Origin: Labrys miyagiensis | Lineage (GTDB): Bacteria; Pseudomonadota; Alphaproteobacteria; Rhizobiales; Labraceae | Length of the DNA stretch: 64,000 nucleotides | NCBI RefSeq assembly: GCF_030160835.1 | Contig: NZ_BSPC01000024.1 | Location: 124,001 to 188,000, forward strand | Direction of reading: 5' to 3' | In this document: positions 17,751-28,471 of the stretch, one piece after another | Layout: each line of letters opens with the position of its first letter | Numbering within the stretch: position 1 is the first letter of the stretch | Program-made: the position numbers and the translations under genes | Notes under the pieces: generated by a model | The model's input: only the letters and a program-made list of their open reading frames with translations | Told to the model about the DNA's origin: nothing | The model's database searches: none

Positions 17751-19221
17751 GGGCGTCACTCTGCAGGATGCCGGCCACCCGGTGCACGGCACCGGCGGCG
17801 GTCTCGGCCTGGAAACGGCGGATCAGATTGGCGGCGACGGTGGCGCGGTAGCGTGCGCTGGCCCGCCAGTCGTCGAGGGGGGTGAAATCGGTGGCCAGAG
17901 CCTCAGCCGCGGCTTCGGCGCTGGCGCGGTCGAAGACCTTGCCGAGAAGGGCGGCTTCGGCGGCGGCGGCGCGCTTGGGCGTTGCCGCCATGCCGCCGAA
18001 GGCGAGCACCGCCTCGGTGACCTTGCCGCCGGCATCGCGCTCGAGGCGGAAGACGCCGCAGACGGAGGAGATGTCCTCGTCGAAGCGCTTGGAGATCTTG
18101 GAGACATGCAGCAGCGCGCCGGGCTTGGGCTTGGGCACGCTGATCTCCTCGACGAAGTCGCCCGGCTGGCGGTCCTGTTTCTTGTAGGCGATGAAGAACT
18201 TCTCCAGCGGCACGGTGCGCCGTTCGGTGCCCCGGCGCAGCGTCACACTGGCGTCGAGTGCGATGAGGAGGGGCGGCGTGTCGCCGATGGGCGAGCCATT
18301 GGCGACATTGCCGCCGACGGTGCCGGCATTGCGCACCTGCTCGCTGCCGAAGCGGCGCAGCATCTCGTCGATCTGCGGATCGAGGGCACCGAGCGCCTCA
18401 CGGGCATCGCGCAGCGAGGCGAGCGCCCCGATCACAAGGCGGTCGCCCTTGTCCTCGATGCGATCGAGTTCGCTGACGCGGCCGAGCGCGATGACCTTGG
18501 CCGGGCGCATCAGCATCTTGGTGATCCACAGCCCGACATCGGTGGCGCCGGCCACGATAGTGGCGTCGGGATGGCTGGCGACGAGGTCGGCGAGCTGGTC
18601 TGACGTGGCGGGGGCGAACAAGGTGCGTTCGCCGTCGCTGATCTCGACCACCTGCCGGTCGGCAATGAGGCCGAGCTTGCGGGCGACATCGGCGCGCTCG
18701 ACCGCCAGGCGGTCGGCGCTGGGGGCCTCGATCTCATAGGCGCGGCCGAGGGCGGCGACGATCGGGCCGTAGCCCGTGCAGCGGCAGAGATTGCCGGCAA
18801 GCGCCTCCTCGATGCGCTCGCGTGACGGCGCTGTATCATGGCCGAGCCAGAGCGCGGTGAGGGACATCACGATGCCGGGCGTGCAGAAGCCGCATTGCGA
18901 ACCATGCAGCTCGACCATGGCCTGCTGGACCGGATGAAGGCCGCCCGAGCGCTTCTTCAGATGCTCGACCGTCACGACATGGCAGCCATCCAGCATGGCG
19001 ACGAAGCGGATGCAGGCATTGATCGCCTCATAGCGCAGCTCGCCATTGCGCAGCCGGCCCACCAGCACGGAGCAGGCGCCGCAATCGCCCTCGGCGCAGC
19101 CTTCCTTGGTGCCCGTCAGCCGGCATTCGTTGCGAAGCCAGTCGAGCAGGGTCAAGGTCGGGTCGAACCCTTCCAGCGTCTGCATTCGGTCATTGAGGAG
19201 GAATTTGATGGTCCGGCGCAT
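17743..19221 (-). CDS. xdhA: Xanthine dehydrogenase FeS/FAD subunit
   Basis: 492 residues. The N-terminal 2Fe-2S ferredoxin domain has CRLTGTKEGCAEGDCGAC, and the second cluster domain has CGFCTPGI and LCRCTGYGPI. The FAD domain follows (VAGATDVGLW, GGNVANGSPIGDTPP), then the CO dehydrogenase flavoprotein C-terminus. Electrons from the Mo site in XdhB pass through two clusters to FAD and NAD. Starts at 19221 or 19227 are both possible; neither has a strong ribosome site. It is the first gene of xdhABC-permease and diverges from guanine deaminase across 468 nt. Confidence 0.95.
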   Translation of the reverse strand: MRRTIKFLLNDRMQTLEGFDPTLTLLDWLRNECRLTGTKEGCAEGDCGACSVLVGRLRNGELRYEAINACIRFVAMLDGCHVVTVEHLKKRSGGLHPVQQAMVELHGSQCGFCTPGIVMSLTALWLGHDTAPSRERIEEALAGNLCRCTGYGPIVAALGRAYEIEAPSADRLAVERADVARKLGLIADRQVVEISDGERTLFAPATSDQLADLVASHPDATIVAGATDVGLWITKMLMRPAKVIALGRVSELDRIEDKGDRLVIGALASLRDAREALGALDPQIDEMLRRFGSEQVRNAGTVGGNVANGSPIGDTPPLLIALDASVTLRRGTERRTVPLEKFFIAYKKQDRQPGDFVEEISVPKPKPGALLHVSKISKRFDEDISSVCGVFRLERDAGGKVTEAVLAFGGMAATPKRAAAAEAALLGKVFDRASAEAAAEALATDFTPLDDWRASARYRATVAANLIRRFQAETAAGAVHRVAGILQSDAHA

Positions 19222-19689
19222 GATCATCCATGAGGTTAGGGCGAGGCGAGACAGCCGGATTCCCAGCGTCGAGTCCTCAAGGCACAGTCGATGAAGGCAC
19301 TGAGACGAGCCGGCAGCATTCGCGCGCCTTGCTCGGTGAACACGGCATGTTCCTGATGGCGAACATGCCTGGGGGCTGATGGCCCGGCCGATCGCAATGG
19401 GATCGGTATGTGTGGGGGGATCGGGTCGGCCTCCCTTGCCGGCGATTTCCCCCGAAGTTGTTGTTCTTGTTGGGCTTAATGTTGGCCTCTTTGTTGAGAC
19501 CATAATCCACCCACCTCGCCCGTGCCGGTAGAGGCGCGTGATATGAAGGACTTCCACATAAAATGTGACAATGCGCTGACAATGAAGCGGTTATGGTGCG
19601 CTTCATGATCGGGGGTGTCTCGTGCCGAGATGGCTCCCGGAAACGGCCCCTCCGGGCTTGCTGCGCTCCAGTCAGAAGGACGTAACATC
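19222..19689. other. Divergent control region between xdhA and guanine deaminase
   Basis: 468 nt with no supported gene; open frames here are extensions of xdhA antisense to nothing recognisable. The direct repeat TGACAAT at 19566-19572 and 19577-19583 (11-bp period, one helical turn) is the only structured signal noted. Confidence 0.5.
19566..19583. promoter_or_regulatory. TGACAAT direct repeat, candidate operator
   Basis: Two identical 7-mers spaced one helical turn apart in the xdhA-guaD divergent region. A regulator binding one DNA face is possible; this is inference only. Confidence 0.35.
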
Positions 19690-21024
19690 TTGACGGTGAA
19701 GGATCTTTCGCGTGCCGATACCGCCCTGCGCGGGCGTTTGCTCTGGTTTGTCGGCCGCCCCGAGGAGCAGGGTGAGGCAGCGGTGCGCCATATCGAGGAC
19801 GGCCTGCTGGTGCTGGAGGCAGGCCGGATCGTCGCTGTCGGCGAGACGGCGGCACTGCGCCCGCAACTGCCGGCCGCGGCGAAGATCCAAGACCATGCCG
19901 GCAAGCTGATCGTGCCCGGCTTCATCGATCCGCACATCCATATGCCCCAGACGCAGGTCGTCGCCTCCTGGGCCGCACAACTGCTCGACTGGCTCAACAC
20001 CTACACCTTCGTCGAGGAGCAGAAATACGGCGATCCCGCCCATGCGGCGCGTGGCGCGGCCTTCTTCTTCGACGAGCTTCTGTCGAACGGCACCACCACG
20101 GCGGTTGCCTTCTGCTCGGTGCATGCGACCTCGGCCGAGGCCTTCTTCGCCGAGTCCGAGCGCCGCAACACTCGCATGGCCGCCGGCAAGGTGATGATGG
20201 ACCGCTACGCCCCGGATGCCCTCACCGACACGCCGCGTTCGGGCTATGAGGAGAGCAAGGCGCTGCTCGGACGCTGGCACGGCCGCGGCCGCCAGCTCTA
20301 TGCCATCGCCCCGCGCTTTGCCATCACCTCAACGCCCGAGCAGTTGGAAGCAGCGGGCACTCTGTCACGCGAGCACTCCGATTGCCTGGTGCAGACCCAT
20401 ATCTCGGAGAACCTGGAGGAAGTCGCCACCGCCAAGCGGCTCTATCCCGATTGCACCGACTACACCGCCATCTATGAGAAATACGGCCTGCTCGGCCGGA
20501 AATCGCTGATGGGCCATTCGATCCATCTCAGCGAGAGCGAGCGCCAGCGCTATGCGGATGCCGACGCCGTGGCGGTGCATTGCCCGACCTCGAACCTCTT
20601 CCTCGGCTCCGGCTTGTTCGACTGGCAGGCGACGCGCGATCCCAAGCGCCCGGTACGCATCGGCGTCGCCACCGATATTGGCGGCGGCACCTCCTATTCC
20701 ATGCTGCAGACCATGAACGAGGCCTACAAGGTGCAGCAATTGCTTGGGCACCGCCTCGATGCCTTCGCACTCTTCCACGCCATGACCCGCGGCAACGCCA
20801 TCGCCATCGGCCTCGATCATCTGATCGGCAGCTTCGAGCCAGGCCATGAATGCGACGCCGTGGTGCTCGATGCCCGCGCCACCCCCGCCATGGCGCATCG
20901 CATGGAGACGGTGACGACGCTCGCCGAGGAACTCTTCATCCTGGTCACCATGGGCGACGACCGGGCCGTGGAGGAGACCTATGTGATGGGCGAGAAGAAG
21001 AAGCCGAGGCAGCGGGGCGCCTGA
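19690..21024 (+). CDS. guaD: Guanine deaminase
   Basis: 444 residues of the amidohydrolase superfamily. Zinc-site motifs are GFIDPHIHMPQ (HxH), a mid-protein QTHISEN, GHSIHLSE, and ATDIGGGTS containing the catalytic aspartate; VMMDRYAPD is characteristic of guanine deaminases. It converts guanine to xanthine, feeding XdhAB. I chose the TTG at 19690 because GAAGGA lies 9 nt upstream and it gives the family length; an in-frame start at 19615 would add 25 low-complexity residues. It is transcribed divergently from xdhA. Confidence 0.93.
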   Translation: MTVKDLSRADTALRGRLLWFVGRPEEQGEAAVRHIEDGLLVLEAGRIVAVGETAALRPQLPAAAKIQDHAGKLIVPGFIDPHIHMPQTQVVASWAAQLLDWLNTYTFVEEQKYGDPAHAARGAAFFFDELLSNGTTTAVAFCSVHATSAEAFFAESERRNTRMAAGKVMMDRYAPDALTDTPRSGYEESKALLGRWHGRGRQLYAIAPRFAITSTPEQLEAAGTLSREHSDCLVQTHISENLEEVATAKRLYPDCTDYTAIYEKYGLLGRKSLMGHSIHLSESERQRYADADAVAVHCPTSNLFLGSGLFDWQATRDPKRPVRIGVATDIGGGTSYSMLQTMNEAYKVQQLLGHRLDAFALFHAMTRGNAIAIGLDHLIGSFEPGHECDAVVLDARATPAMAHRMETVTTLAEELFILVTMGDDRAVEETYVMGEKKKPRQRGA

Positions 21025-21102
21025 AAGCCTCCTCCGCTGAACACTGCGGTTGGGCGAGATGAAACGCTCAAGGGCCGTCAAGGCTTGAGACCAAGGGCCG
21101 GC

Positions 21103-21996
21103 CTACTGCTTCGCCCGCCATTCCGCCAGGAAGCGGCGGGCGAAGGAGAGGAAACGTGTCAGCACCGGGCTCTGGTCGCGCGCGTAGACCATGCTGACAT
21201 CGGCGGCGGGGGCAGGGGGCACGAGGTCGCGGTAGATGACCTCGGGGCGCGACAGGGCGCTCACGCTGCGTGGGGCAAGGGCGACGCCGAAGCCGGCTGC
21301 GACCAGGCTGGTGAGGGAATAGGCTTCGATCACCTGCTGGGTGATGCGCGGCATGAAGCCGGCCTCGATGCAGCATTTGCGCAGATAGTCCGCGAAGGTC
21401 GAATCGCGCAGGCGCAGGAAGACGTGGCCGTCCTCGCTCAGTTCCGAAAGGGCGATGGCGCCGCGTCCGGCGAGGCGGTGGCCTGCCGGCAGGAACACGC
21501 CCACCGGCTCGCGCCAGGCCGTTTCGCGCGTCAGCTCGGCATCCGCCGGTGGCAGGCGCAGGAAGCTGACATCGACGGCGCGGGTCAGAAGCGCTGTGAG
21601 CTGGGCATCGGGCGCCATCTCGTGCAGGCCGATGACGATGGCGGGGAAGCGACGCTGATATTCGGCCATCAGGGCCGCCAGCGGGCCGAGCAGCATCGAG
21701 CCGGTCGCGGCAACGTTGAGGGCGCCCGTCATGCCCTGGCCGATGGCTTTCACCTGCGTCGCCGCCAGCTCGGCGCTCGCCATGATGCTGCGGGCGTGAG
21801 CCAGGAAAGCCGTGCCCGCCTCGGTGAGCATCACCTTCCGGCTTGTGCGCAAAAACAGCACCGTGCCCAATTCATGTTCAAGATCGCGAATCTGCTGGCT
21901 CAAGGGCGGTTGCGAGATATGCAGCCTCTGGGCGGCGGCCGTGAAGCTCAATTCTTCTGCCAGGGCAATGAAATAGCGCAGATGGCGAAGCTCCAT
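21103..21996 (-). CDS. LysR-family regulator, divergent from gcl
   Basis: 297 residues. The N-terminal winged helix (MELRHLRYFIALAEELSFTAAA, HISQPPLSQQI) is followed by a periplasmic-binding-like effector domain. The pattern ARDQSPVLTRFLSFARRFL closes the protein. By position it should control gcl and the glyoxylate genes downstream. The open frame extends far upstream antisense to gcl, but the LysR fold begins at the ATG at 21996. The ligand is unknown; glyoxylate or allantoin would fit. Confidence 0.92.
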   Translation of the reverse strand: MELRHLRYFIALAEELSFTAAAQRLHISQPPLSQQIRDLEHELGTVLFLRTSRKVMLTEAGTAFLAHARSIMASAELAATQVKAIGQGMTGALNVAATGSMLLGPLAALMAEYQRRFPAIVIGLHEMAPDAQLTALLTRAVDVSFLRLPPADAELTRETAWREPVGVFLPAGHRLAGRGAIALSELSEDGHVFLRLRDSTFADYLRKCCIEAGFMPRITQQVIEAYSLTSLVAAGFGVALAPRSVSALSRPEVIYRDLVPPAPAADVSMVYARDQSPVLTRFLSFARRFLAEWRAKQ

Positions 21997-22134
21997 GGCG
22001 GGCCTATCTATAGCTTTCACATATTGATTATACCGAACCATATATTGGACTAATTGATGCGCCTGCGCAATCCTTAGGCATCGAAGGACGGAGCATGCCG
22101 TCCGGCTCAGGAACCCGATGCAAGGAGAACGCCG
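21997..22134. promoter_or_regulatory. LysR-gcl divergent control region
   Basis: 138 nt. The LysR-proximal part (about 22005-22060) is locally AT-rich with repeated atattg/atatt words, as expected of a LysR binding region. No exact box could be fixed. AAGGAGA before the gcl ATG is a strong ribosome site. Confidence 0.45.
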
Positions 22135-23910
<1,776 letters not shown>

Positions 23911-23942
23911 GGGGGGCCATCAAATCGGCAGGCGTTGCGCAG

Positions 23943-24078
23943 CCCCTCACCCTTACCCTCTCCCCGTAAACGGGGCGAGGGGGGCGGCAACCGTCGCGCG
24001 AGATGACCACCACTCAATCTGAGCCGCGCCTTCGAAGTCCCCTCGCCCCGCTTGCGGGGAGAGGATTGAGGTGAGGGG
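23943..24078. repeat. Long palindromic intergenic repeat (cccctcaccc family)
   Basis: Left arm 23943-23982 and right arm 24039-24078 are near-perfect complements, each also containing its own small hairpin around ccccg...cgggg. It lies between gcl and hyi inside the operon, so it will be transcribed and may limit read-through or protect mRNA. Confidence 0.85.
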
Positions 24079-24132
24079 CCACGCCGCCCTCCCCGTGATT
24101 TGCAAGACCGAAACACCACAGGACACTCAGCC

Positions 24133-24915
24133 ATGCCGCGCTTTTGCGCCAATCTCACCATGCTGTTCAACGAAGTGCCCTTCATGGAGCGCTTCGAGGC
24201 GGCGGCCCGCAACGGTTTCACGGCCGTCGAATACCTGTTTCCCTATCCCTATGCGAAGGAAGAACTCGTCGGCGCCCTGCGCAGGCATAAGCTCAGCCAG
24301 GTGCTGCACAATCTGCCGGCCGGCGACTGGGCGGGCGGGGAGCGCGGCATTGCCTGCCTGCCCAGCCGGCGCGACGAATTTCGCGAGGGCGTCGCCCAGG
24401 CGATCGACTATGCCAGGGCGCTCGACTGCACCCTGATCAACTGCCTCGCCGGCATTGCGCCGTCCGCCGTCGATCCGGCCGAGGCGAAGGAGACATTCGT
24501 CGCCAATATTCGCTACGCGGCAACCGAGCTGAAACGCGCCGGCATCCGCCTGGTGATCGAGGCGATCAATGTCCGCGACATTCCCGGCTTCTTCCTCACC
24601 AATACCCGGCAGGCCGCGGAGCTGATCGCGGAGGCCGGCTCGGACAATATCGGCCTGCAATACGACATCTACCACATGCAGATCATGGAAGGAGATCTCG
24701 CCCGCACCATCGAGCGCTTCCTGCCGCAGATCTGGCATGTCCAGCTTGCCGACAATCCCGGCCGCAACGAGCCGGGCACCGGCGAGATCAACTACCCCTT
24801 CCTCTACCGTCACCTCGACCAGCTCGGCTACGCCGGCTGGATCGGCTGCGAATACAAGCCCAAGGGCGACACGCAGGCCGGCCTCGGCTGGTTCCGCGAG
24901 GCCGCGCTCATCTGA
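24133..24915 (+). CDS. hyi: Hydroxypyruvate isomerase
   Basis: 260 residues, a TIM-barrel isomerase of the Hyi/xylose-isomerase-like family (MPRFCANLTMLFNEVPF start; EAINVRDIPGFFL metal-binding glutamate; QYDIYHMQIMEGD; WIGCEYKP near the end). It interconverts hydroxypyruvate and tartronate semialdehyde. The ATG at 24133 has CAGGA upstream. It lies between gcl and glxR as in many glyoxylate operons. Confidence 0.95.
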   Translation: MPRFCANLTMLFNEVPFMERFEAAARNGFTAVEYLFPYPYAKEELVGALRRHKLSQVLHNLPAGDWAGGERGIACLPSRRDEFREGVAQAIDYARALDCTLINCLAGIAPSAVDPAEAKETFVANIRYAATELKRAGIRLVIEAINVRDIPGFFLTNTRQAAELIAEAGSDNIGLQYDIYHMQIMEGDLARTIERFLPQIWHVQLADNPGRNEPGTGEINYPFLYRHLDQLGYAGWIGCEYKPKGDTQAGLGWFREAALI

Positions 24916-24944
24916 ACTCTTCTTCTCCAGACAGGATCCTCATC

Positions 24945-25838
24945 ATGAATATCGGCTTTGTCGGACTTGGCATCATGGGCTCCCCGATGGCGGGACATCT
25001 CATCGCGGCCGGCCATACCCTCTTCCTCAACTCCCTGGGCGGGGTGCCCGAGGCCCTGACCAAGGCGGGCGGCACCGCCTGCGCCACCCCCGCCGAGGTC
25101 GCCAGGAAGGCGGACCTCGTCATCACCATGGTGCCCGATACCCCGGATGTCGAAAGCGCCCTGTTCGGCAAGGACGGCATTGCCTCGGGCCTGAGCGCCG
25201 GCAAGATCGTGGTCGACATGAGCTCGATCGCGCCGGTCGAGACCAAGAAATTCGCCAAGCGCATCAACGAACTCGGCTGCGACTATCTTGACGCCCCGGT
25301 CTCCGGCGGCGAGGTCGGCGCCAAGGCCGCCTCGCTCACCATCATGGTCGGCGGCCCCGAGGCTGCCTTCGAGAAGGCCAAGCCCCTGTTCGAGAAGATG
25401 GGCAAGAACATCACGCTGGTGGGTGGCAATGGCGATGGCCAGACCACCAAGGTCGCCAACCAGATCATCGTGGCGCTGACCATCGAGGCGGTGGGCGAGG
25501 CCTTGCTGTTCGCCTCCCGCGCCGGGGCCGATCCGGCCCGCGTGCGCCAGGCCCTGATGGGCGGCTTTGCGGCCTCCCGTATCCTCGAGGTGCATGGCGA
25601 GCGCATGGTCAAGCGCACCTTCGAGCCGGGCTTCCGCATCGCCCTGCATCAGAAGGACCTCAACCTCGCCCTCAACAGCGCCCGCCAGCTCGGTGTCAGC
25701 CTGCCCAACACCGCCACGGCGCAGGAACTCTTCAACGCCTGCGTCGCCCATGGCGGTGCCGCCTGGGACCATTCCGGCATGGTCAAGGCGCTGGAGCTGA
25801 TGGCCAATCACGAGATCGGCGCTCCCGTGAAGGGCTAA
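24945..25838 (+). CDS. glxR: 2-hydroxy-3-oxopropionate (tartronate semialdehyde) reductase
   Basis: 297 residues of the beta-hydroxyacid dehydrogenase family: NAD(P)-binding GFVGLGIMGSPMAGHL, substrate motif DAPVSGGEVGA and the catalytic lysine in GDGQTTKVANQIIV. It reduces tartronate semialdehyde to D-glycerate. It follows hyi by 29 nt. Confidence 0.96.
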   Translation: MNIGFVGLGIMGSPMAGHLIAAGHTLFLNSLGGVPEALTKAGGTACATPAEVARKADLVITMVPDTPDVESALFGKDGIASGLSAGKIVVDMSSIAPVETKKFAKRINELGCDYLDAPVSGGEVGAKAASLTIMVGGPEAAFEKAKPLFEKMGKNITLVGGNGDGQTTKVANQIIVALTIEAVGEALLFASRAGADPARVRQALMGGFAASRILEVHGERMVKRTFEPGFRIALHQKDLNLALNSARQLGVSLPNTATAQELFNACVAHGGAAWDHSGMVKALELMANHEIGAPVKG

Positions 25839-25917
25839 GGGCGAAGGTAGACCCCGGCGTCGCGTCCATGCGCCGCTTCTTGTGCGTTCATTGCTGCAAC
25901 TCACGAAAGGTCCGCCC

Positions 25918-27195
25918 ATGCCAGAACGGGCGCTGCTGCAATCCATGTTCCAGGCGGCCGTCGCTGCGGCGACGCCGGCAAGCTGCATACCCGCCTTCCT
26001 GCCGAGGCCGCCAAAGGGGCGCACCTTTGTGGTCGGGGCCGGCAAGGCGGCCGCGGCCATGGCCAAGGCCCTGGAGGATGTCTGGCCTGGCCCGCTGCAG
26101 GGCATTGTCGTAACGCGCTACGGCCATGGCGTGCCCTGCCGGCAGGTGAAAGTGATCGAGGCCGGCCATCCCGTGCCCGATCTCAACGGCGTCAAGGCCG
26201 CGGCGCGGATGATGGCGATGATGGATGGGGCCGGCAAGGACGACCTCGTCATTGCCCTGATCTCGGGTGGCGGTTCGGCGCTGCTCAGCTTGCCGGCGGG
26301 CGGGCTGTTGCTGTCCGACAAACAGGCCATCAACAAGGCTCTGCTGCGCTGCGGCGCGCCGATCGACGAGATCAACTGCGTGCGCAAGCACATCTCGGGC
26401 ATCAAGGGCGGGCAGCTCGCAGCCATGGCCCATCCGGCCCGCGTCGTCAGCCTGGTGATCTCCGACGTGCCGGGCGATGACCTCGCCGCCATCGCCTCAG
26501 GCCCGACGGTCGCCGATCCCACCACCTTCGCCGATGCCCGGGCCGTGTTGGCCCGCTACGGCATCGACGGCCCCCAGCCGATCGTTTCGCATCTGCGGGC
26601 GGCGCTGGAGGAGACACCCAAGCCCGGCGATCCCAGGCTGGCGCGCAGCGAGGCCCATCTCATCGCCTCACCCCAGCGATCGTTGCTGGCGGCGGCCGAC
26701 ATCGCCCGCAAGGCCGGCATCACTCCCATCATTCTGGGTGATGCGCTGGAGGGGGAGGCGCGCGACGTCGGCATCGTCATGGCCGGCATGGCGCGTCACG
26801 TCGCCGTGCACGGCCAGCCATTTCCTTCGCCCTGCGTGCTGATATCCGGCGGCGAGACCACGGTGACTCTGCGCGGCAACGGCAAGGGCGGGCGCAATGT
26901 CGAGTTCCTGCTCTCGCTCGCCGTCAAGCTCGGCGGTCAGCCCGGCATCCATGCGCTTGCCGGCGATACCGACGGCATCGACGGCGCCGAGGAGGCGGCC
27001 GGCGCGGTGATCGCGCCCTGCAGCCTCAGGCGCGCCCGCGAGGCCGGAATCGACCCGGTCGCCAGCCTCGACAACAACGACGCCCACACGTTTTTCCGTA
27101 TGATCGGGGACCAGATCGTCACCGGTCCGACCCTGACCAATGTCAATGATTTCAGGGCTGTACTGGTGTTGCCCGAAGGAGTTCGACTGTCATGA
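25918..27195 (+). CDS. Glycerate 2-kinase (MOFRL family)
   Basis: 425 residues. N-terminal half: VVGAGKAAAAMA, a Gly-rich ISGGGSALL and IASGPTVADPT. C-terminal MOFRL half: LISGGETTVTLRGNGKGGRN and AGDTDGIDG. It phosphorylates D-glycerate to 2-phosphoglycerate, joining purine carbon to glycolysis. The start at 25918 follows GAAAGG; an upstream in-frame ATG at 25882 lacks a ribosome site. Its stop overlaps the next start in ATGA. Confidence 0.95.
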   Translation: MPERALLQSMFQAAVAAATPASCIPAFLPRPPKGRTFVVGAGKAAAAMAKALEDVWPGPLQGIVVTRYGHGVPCRQVKVIEAGHPVPDLNGVKAAARMMAMMDGAGKDDLVIALISGGGSALLSLPAGGLLLSDKQAINKALLRCGAPIDEINCVRKHISGIKGGQLAAMAHPARVVSLVISDVPGDDLAAIASGPTVADPTTFADARAVLARYGIDGPQPIVSHLRAALEETPKPGDPRLARSEAHLIASPQRSLLAAADIARKAGITPIILGDALEGEARDVGIVMAGMARHVAVHGQPFPSPCVLISGGETTVTLRGNGKGGRNVEFLLSLAVKLGGQPGIHALAGDTDGIDGAEEAAGAVIAPCSLRRAREAGIDPVASLDNNDAHTFFRMIGDQIVTGPTLTNVNDFRAVLVLPEGVRLS

Positions 27196-28460
27196 GACGG
27201 TCTCTTGAAAGGCCCGGCACGCCGGCTGGCACGCGTGTGATGAAGCGGCTCGACGAGCTTGCCACCTGTACCAGCGAGCTCGGCGCATTGACCCGGCTTT
27301 ATCTCACCCCGGAACACAGCCGGGCGATCGTGCTGGTGCGCGGCTGGATGGAAGAGGCTGGCATGTCGACCGAGGTCGACGATGCCGGCACGCTTGTGGG
27401 CCACTATCCGGGCCATCAGCCGGATGCGCCGGTGCTGATATTGGGCTCCCACATCGATACCGTGCGCAATGCCGGGCGCTATGACGGCAATCTCGGCGTC
27501 GTCGTCGCCATCGAGGCGGTGGCAGCGCTCCATGCGGCCGGCGCCGTGCTCGATTTCGCCATCGAGATCGCTGCCTTCGGCGACGAAGAGGGCGTGCGCT
27601 TTCCCGTGACGCTCACCGGCTCGCGCTCGCTTGCGGGTACCTTCGAACCGGCCAATCTCGACGCGGTCGACAAGGCCGGCATCAGCCTGCGCCAGGCCTT
27701 GCTCGATTTCGGTTGCAATCCCGACGGCGTTGCCCATCTCGGCCGGGACCGCAGCAAGACGCTGGCTTATGTCGAGGTCCATATCGAACAGGGGCCGGTG
27801 CTGGAGGCAGAGGACCTGCCGGTCGGCGTGGTCACCGCCATCAACGGCGCCAGCCGTTTCAAGGTGGAGGTCGAGGGCAAGGCCGGCCATGCCGGTACCG
27901 TGCCGATGGGCCTGCGCCAGGATGCCGGCGCGGCGGCGGCCGAGATGATCCTCGCCATCGAGAGCACGGCGGCGGCATCCGACGATCTCGTCGCCACCGT
28001 AGGCAATTGCGAGCTCAAGCCCGGCGCCGTCAACGTCATCCCCGGCAGCGCGCATTTCACCATCGATATCCGCAGCCCCGACGACAGCCATCGCCTTGCC
28101 GCCATTGCCGGACTGACGACTCGCTTCGAGGCCATCGCCGCGCGCCGCAATGTCAAGGTCGCGCTCGCCAAGACCTATGAGGAGCCGGCGGCGCGCTGCG
28201 ATCCCGGGCTGATCCGCGAATTCGCGGCGGCGCTTGGCGGCATTGGCCTGCCCGAACGCCTGCTCTCCTCCGGCGCCGGCCATGACGGCCTTGCCATGGT
28301 GAGCCTGTGCCCGATCGCCATGCTGTTCGTGCGCTGCCGGGGGGGCATCAGCCATAATCCCGCCGAGGCGGTGCGCACCGACGATGTCGGGGTTGCCGTG
28401 GATGTTCTCATCGGCTTCCTCAACCGCCTGCCCTCTTCCCTTTCCAAGCTTGCAGCCTGA
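27192..28460 (+). CDS. allC: Allantoate amidohydrolase-type M20 hydrolase
   Basis: 422 residues of the M20 AllC/carbamoylase group. Metal ligands are in LGSHIDTV, YDGNLGV, GDEEGVRFP, VEVHIEQGP and the C-terminal SHNPAEAV, all intact. The probable reaction is allantoate to ureidoglycine plus CO2 and NH3; a related N-carbamoyl amino acid hydrolase cannot be excluded without phylogeny, but the surrounding purine genes favour allantoate. It is translationally coupled to the glycerate kinase gene by a 4-nt overlap. Confidence 0.88.
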   Translation: MRRSLERPGTPAGTRVMKRLDELATCTSELGALTRLYLTPEHSRAIVLVRGWMEEAGMSTEVDDAGTLVGHYPGHQPDAPVLILGSHIDTVRNAGRYDGNLGVVVAIEAVAALHAAGAVLDFAIEIAAFGDEEGVRFPVTLTGSRSLAGTFEPANLDAVDKAGISLRQALLDFGCNPDGVAHLGRDRSKTLAYVEVHIEQGPVLEAEDLPVGVVTAINGASRFKVEVEGKAGHAGTVPMGLRQDAGAAAAEMILAIESTAAASDDLVATVGNCELKPGAVNVIPGSAHFTIDIRSPDDSHRLAAIAGLTTRFEAIAARRNVKVALAKTYEEPAARCDPGLIREFAAALGGIGLPERLLSSGAGHDGLAMVSLCPIAMLFVRCRGGISHNPAEAVRTDDVGVAVDVLIGFLNRLPSSLSKLAA

Positions 28461-28471
28461 ACGAGACTGAC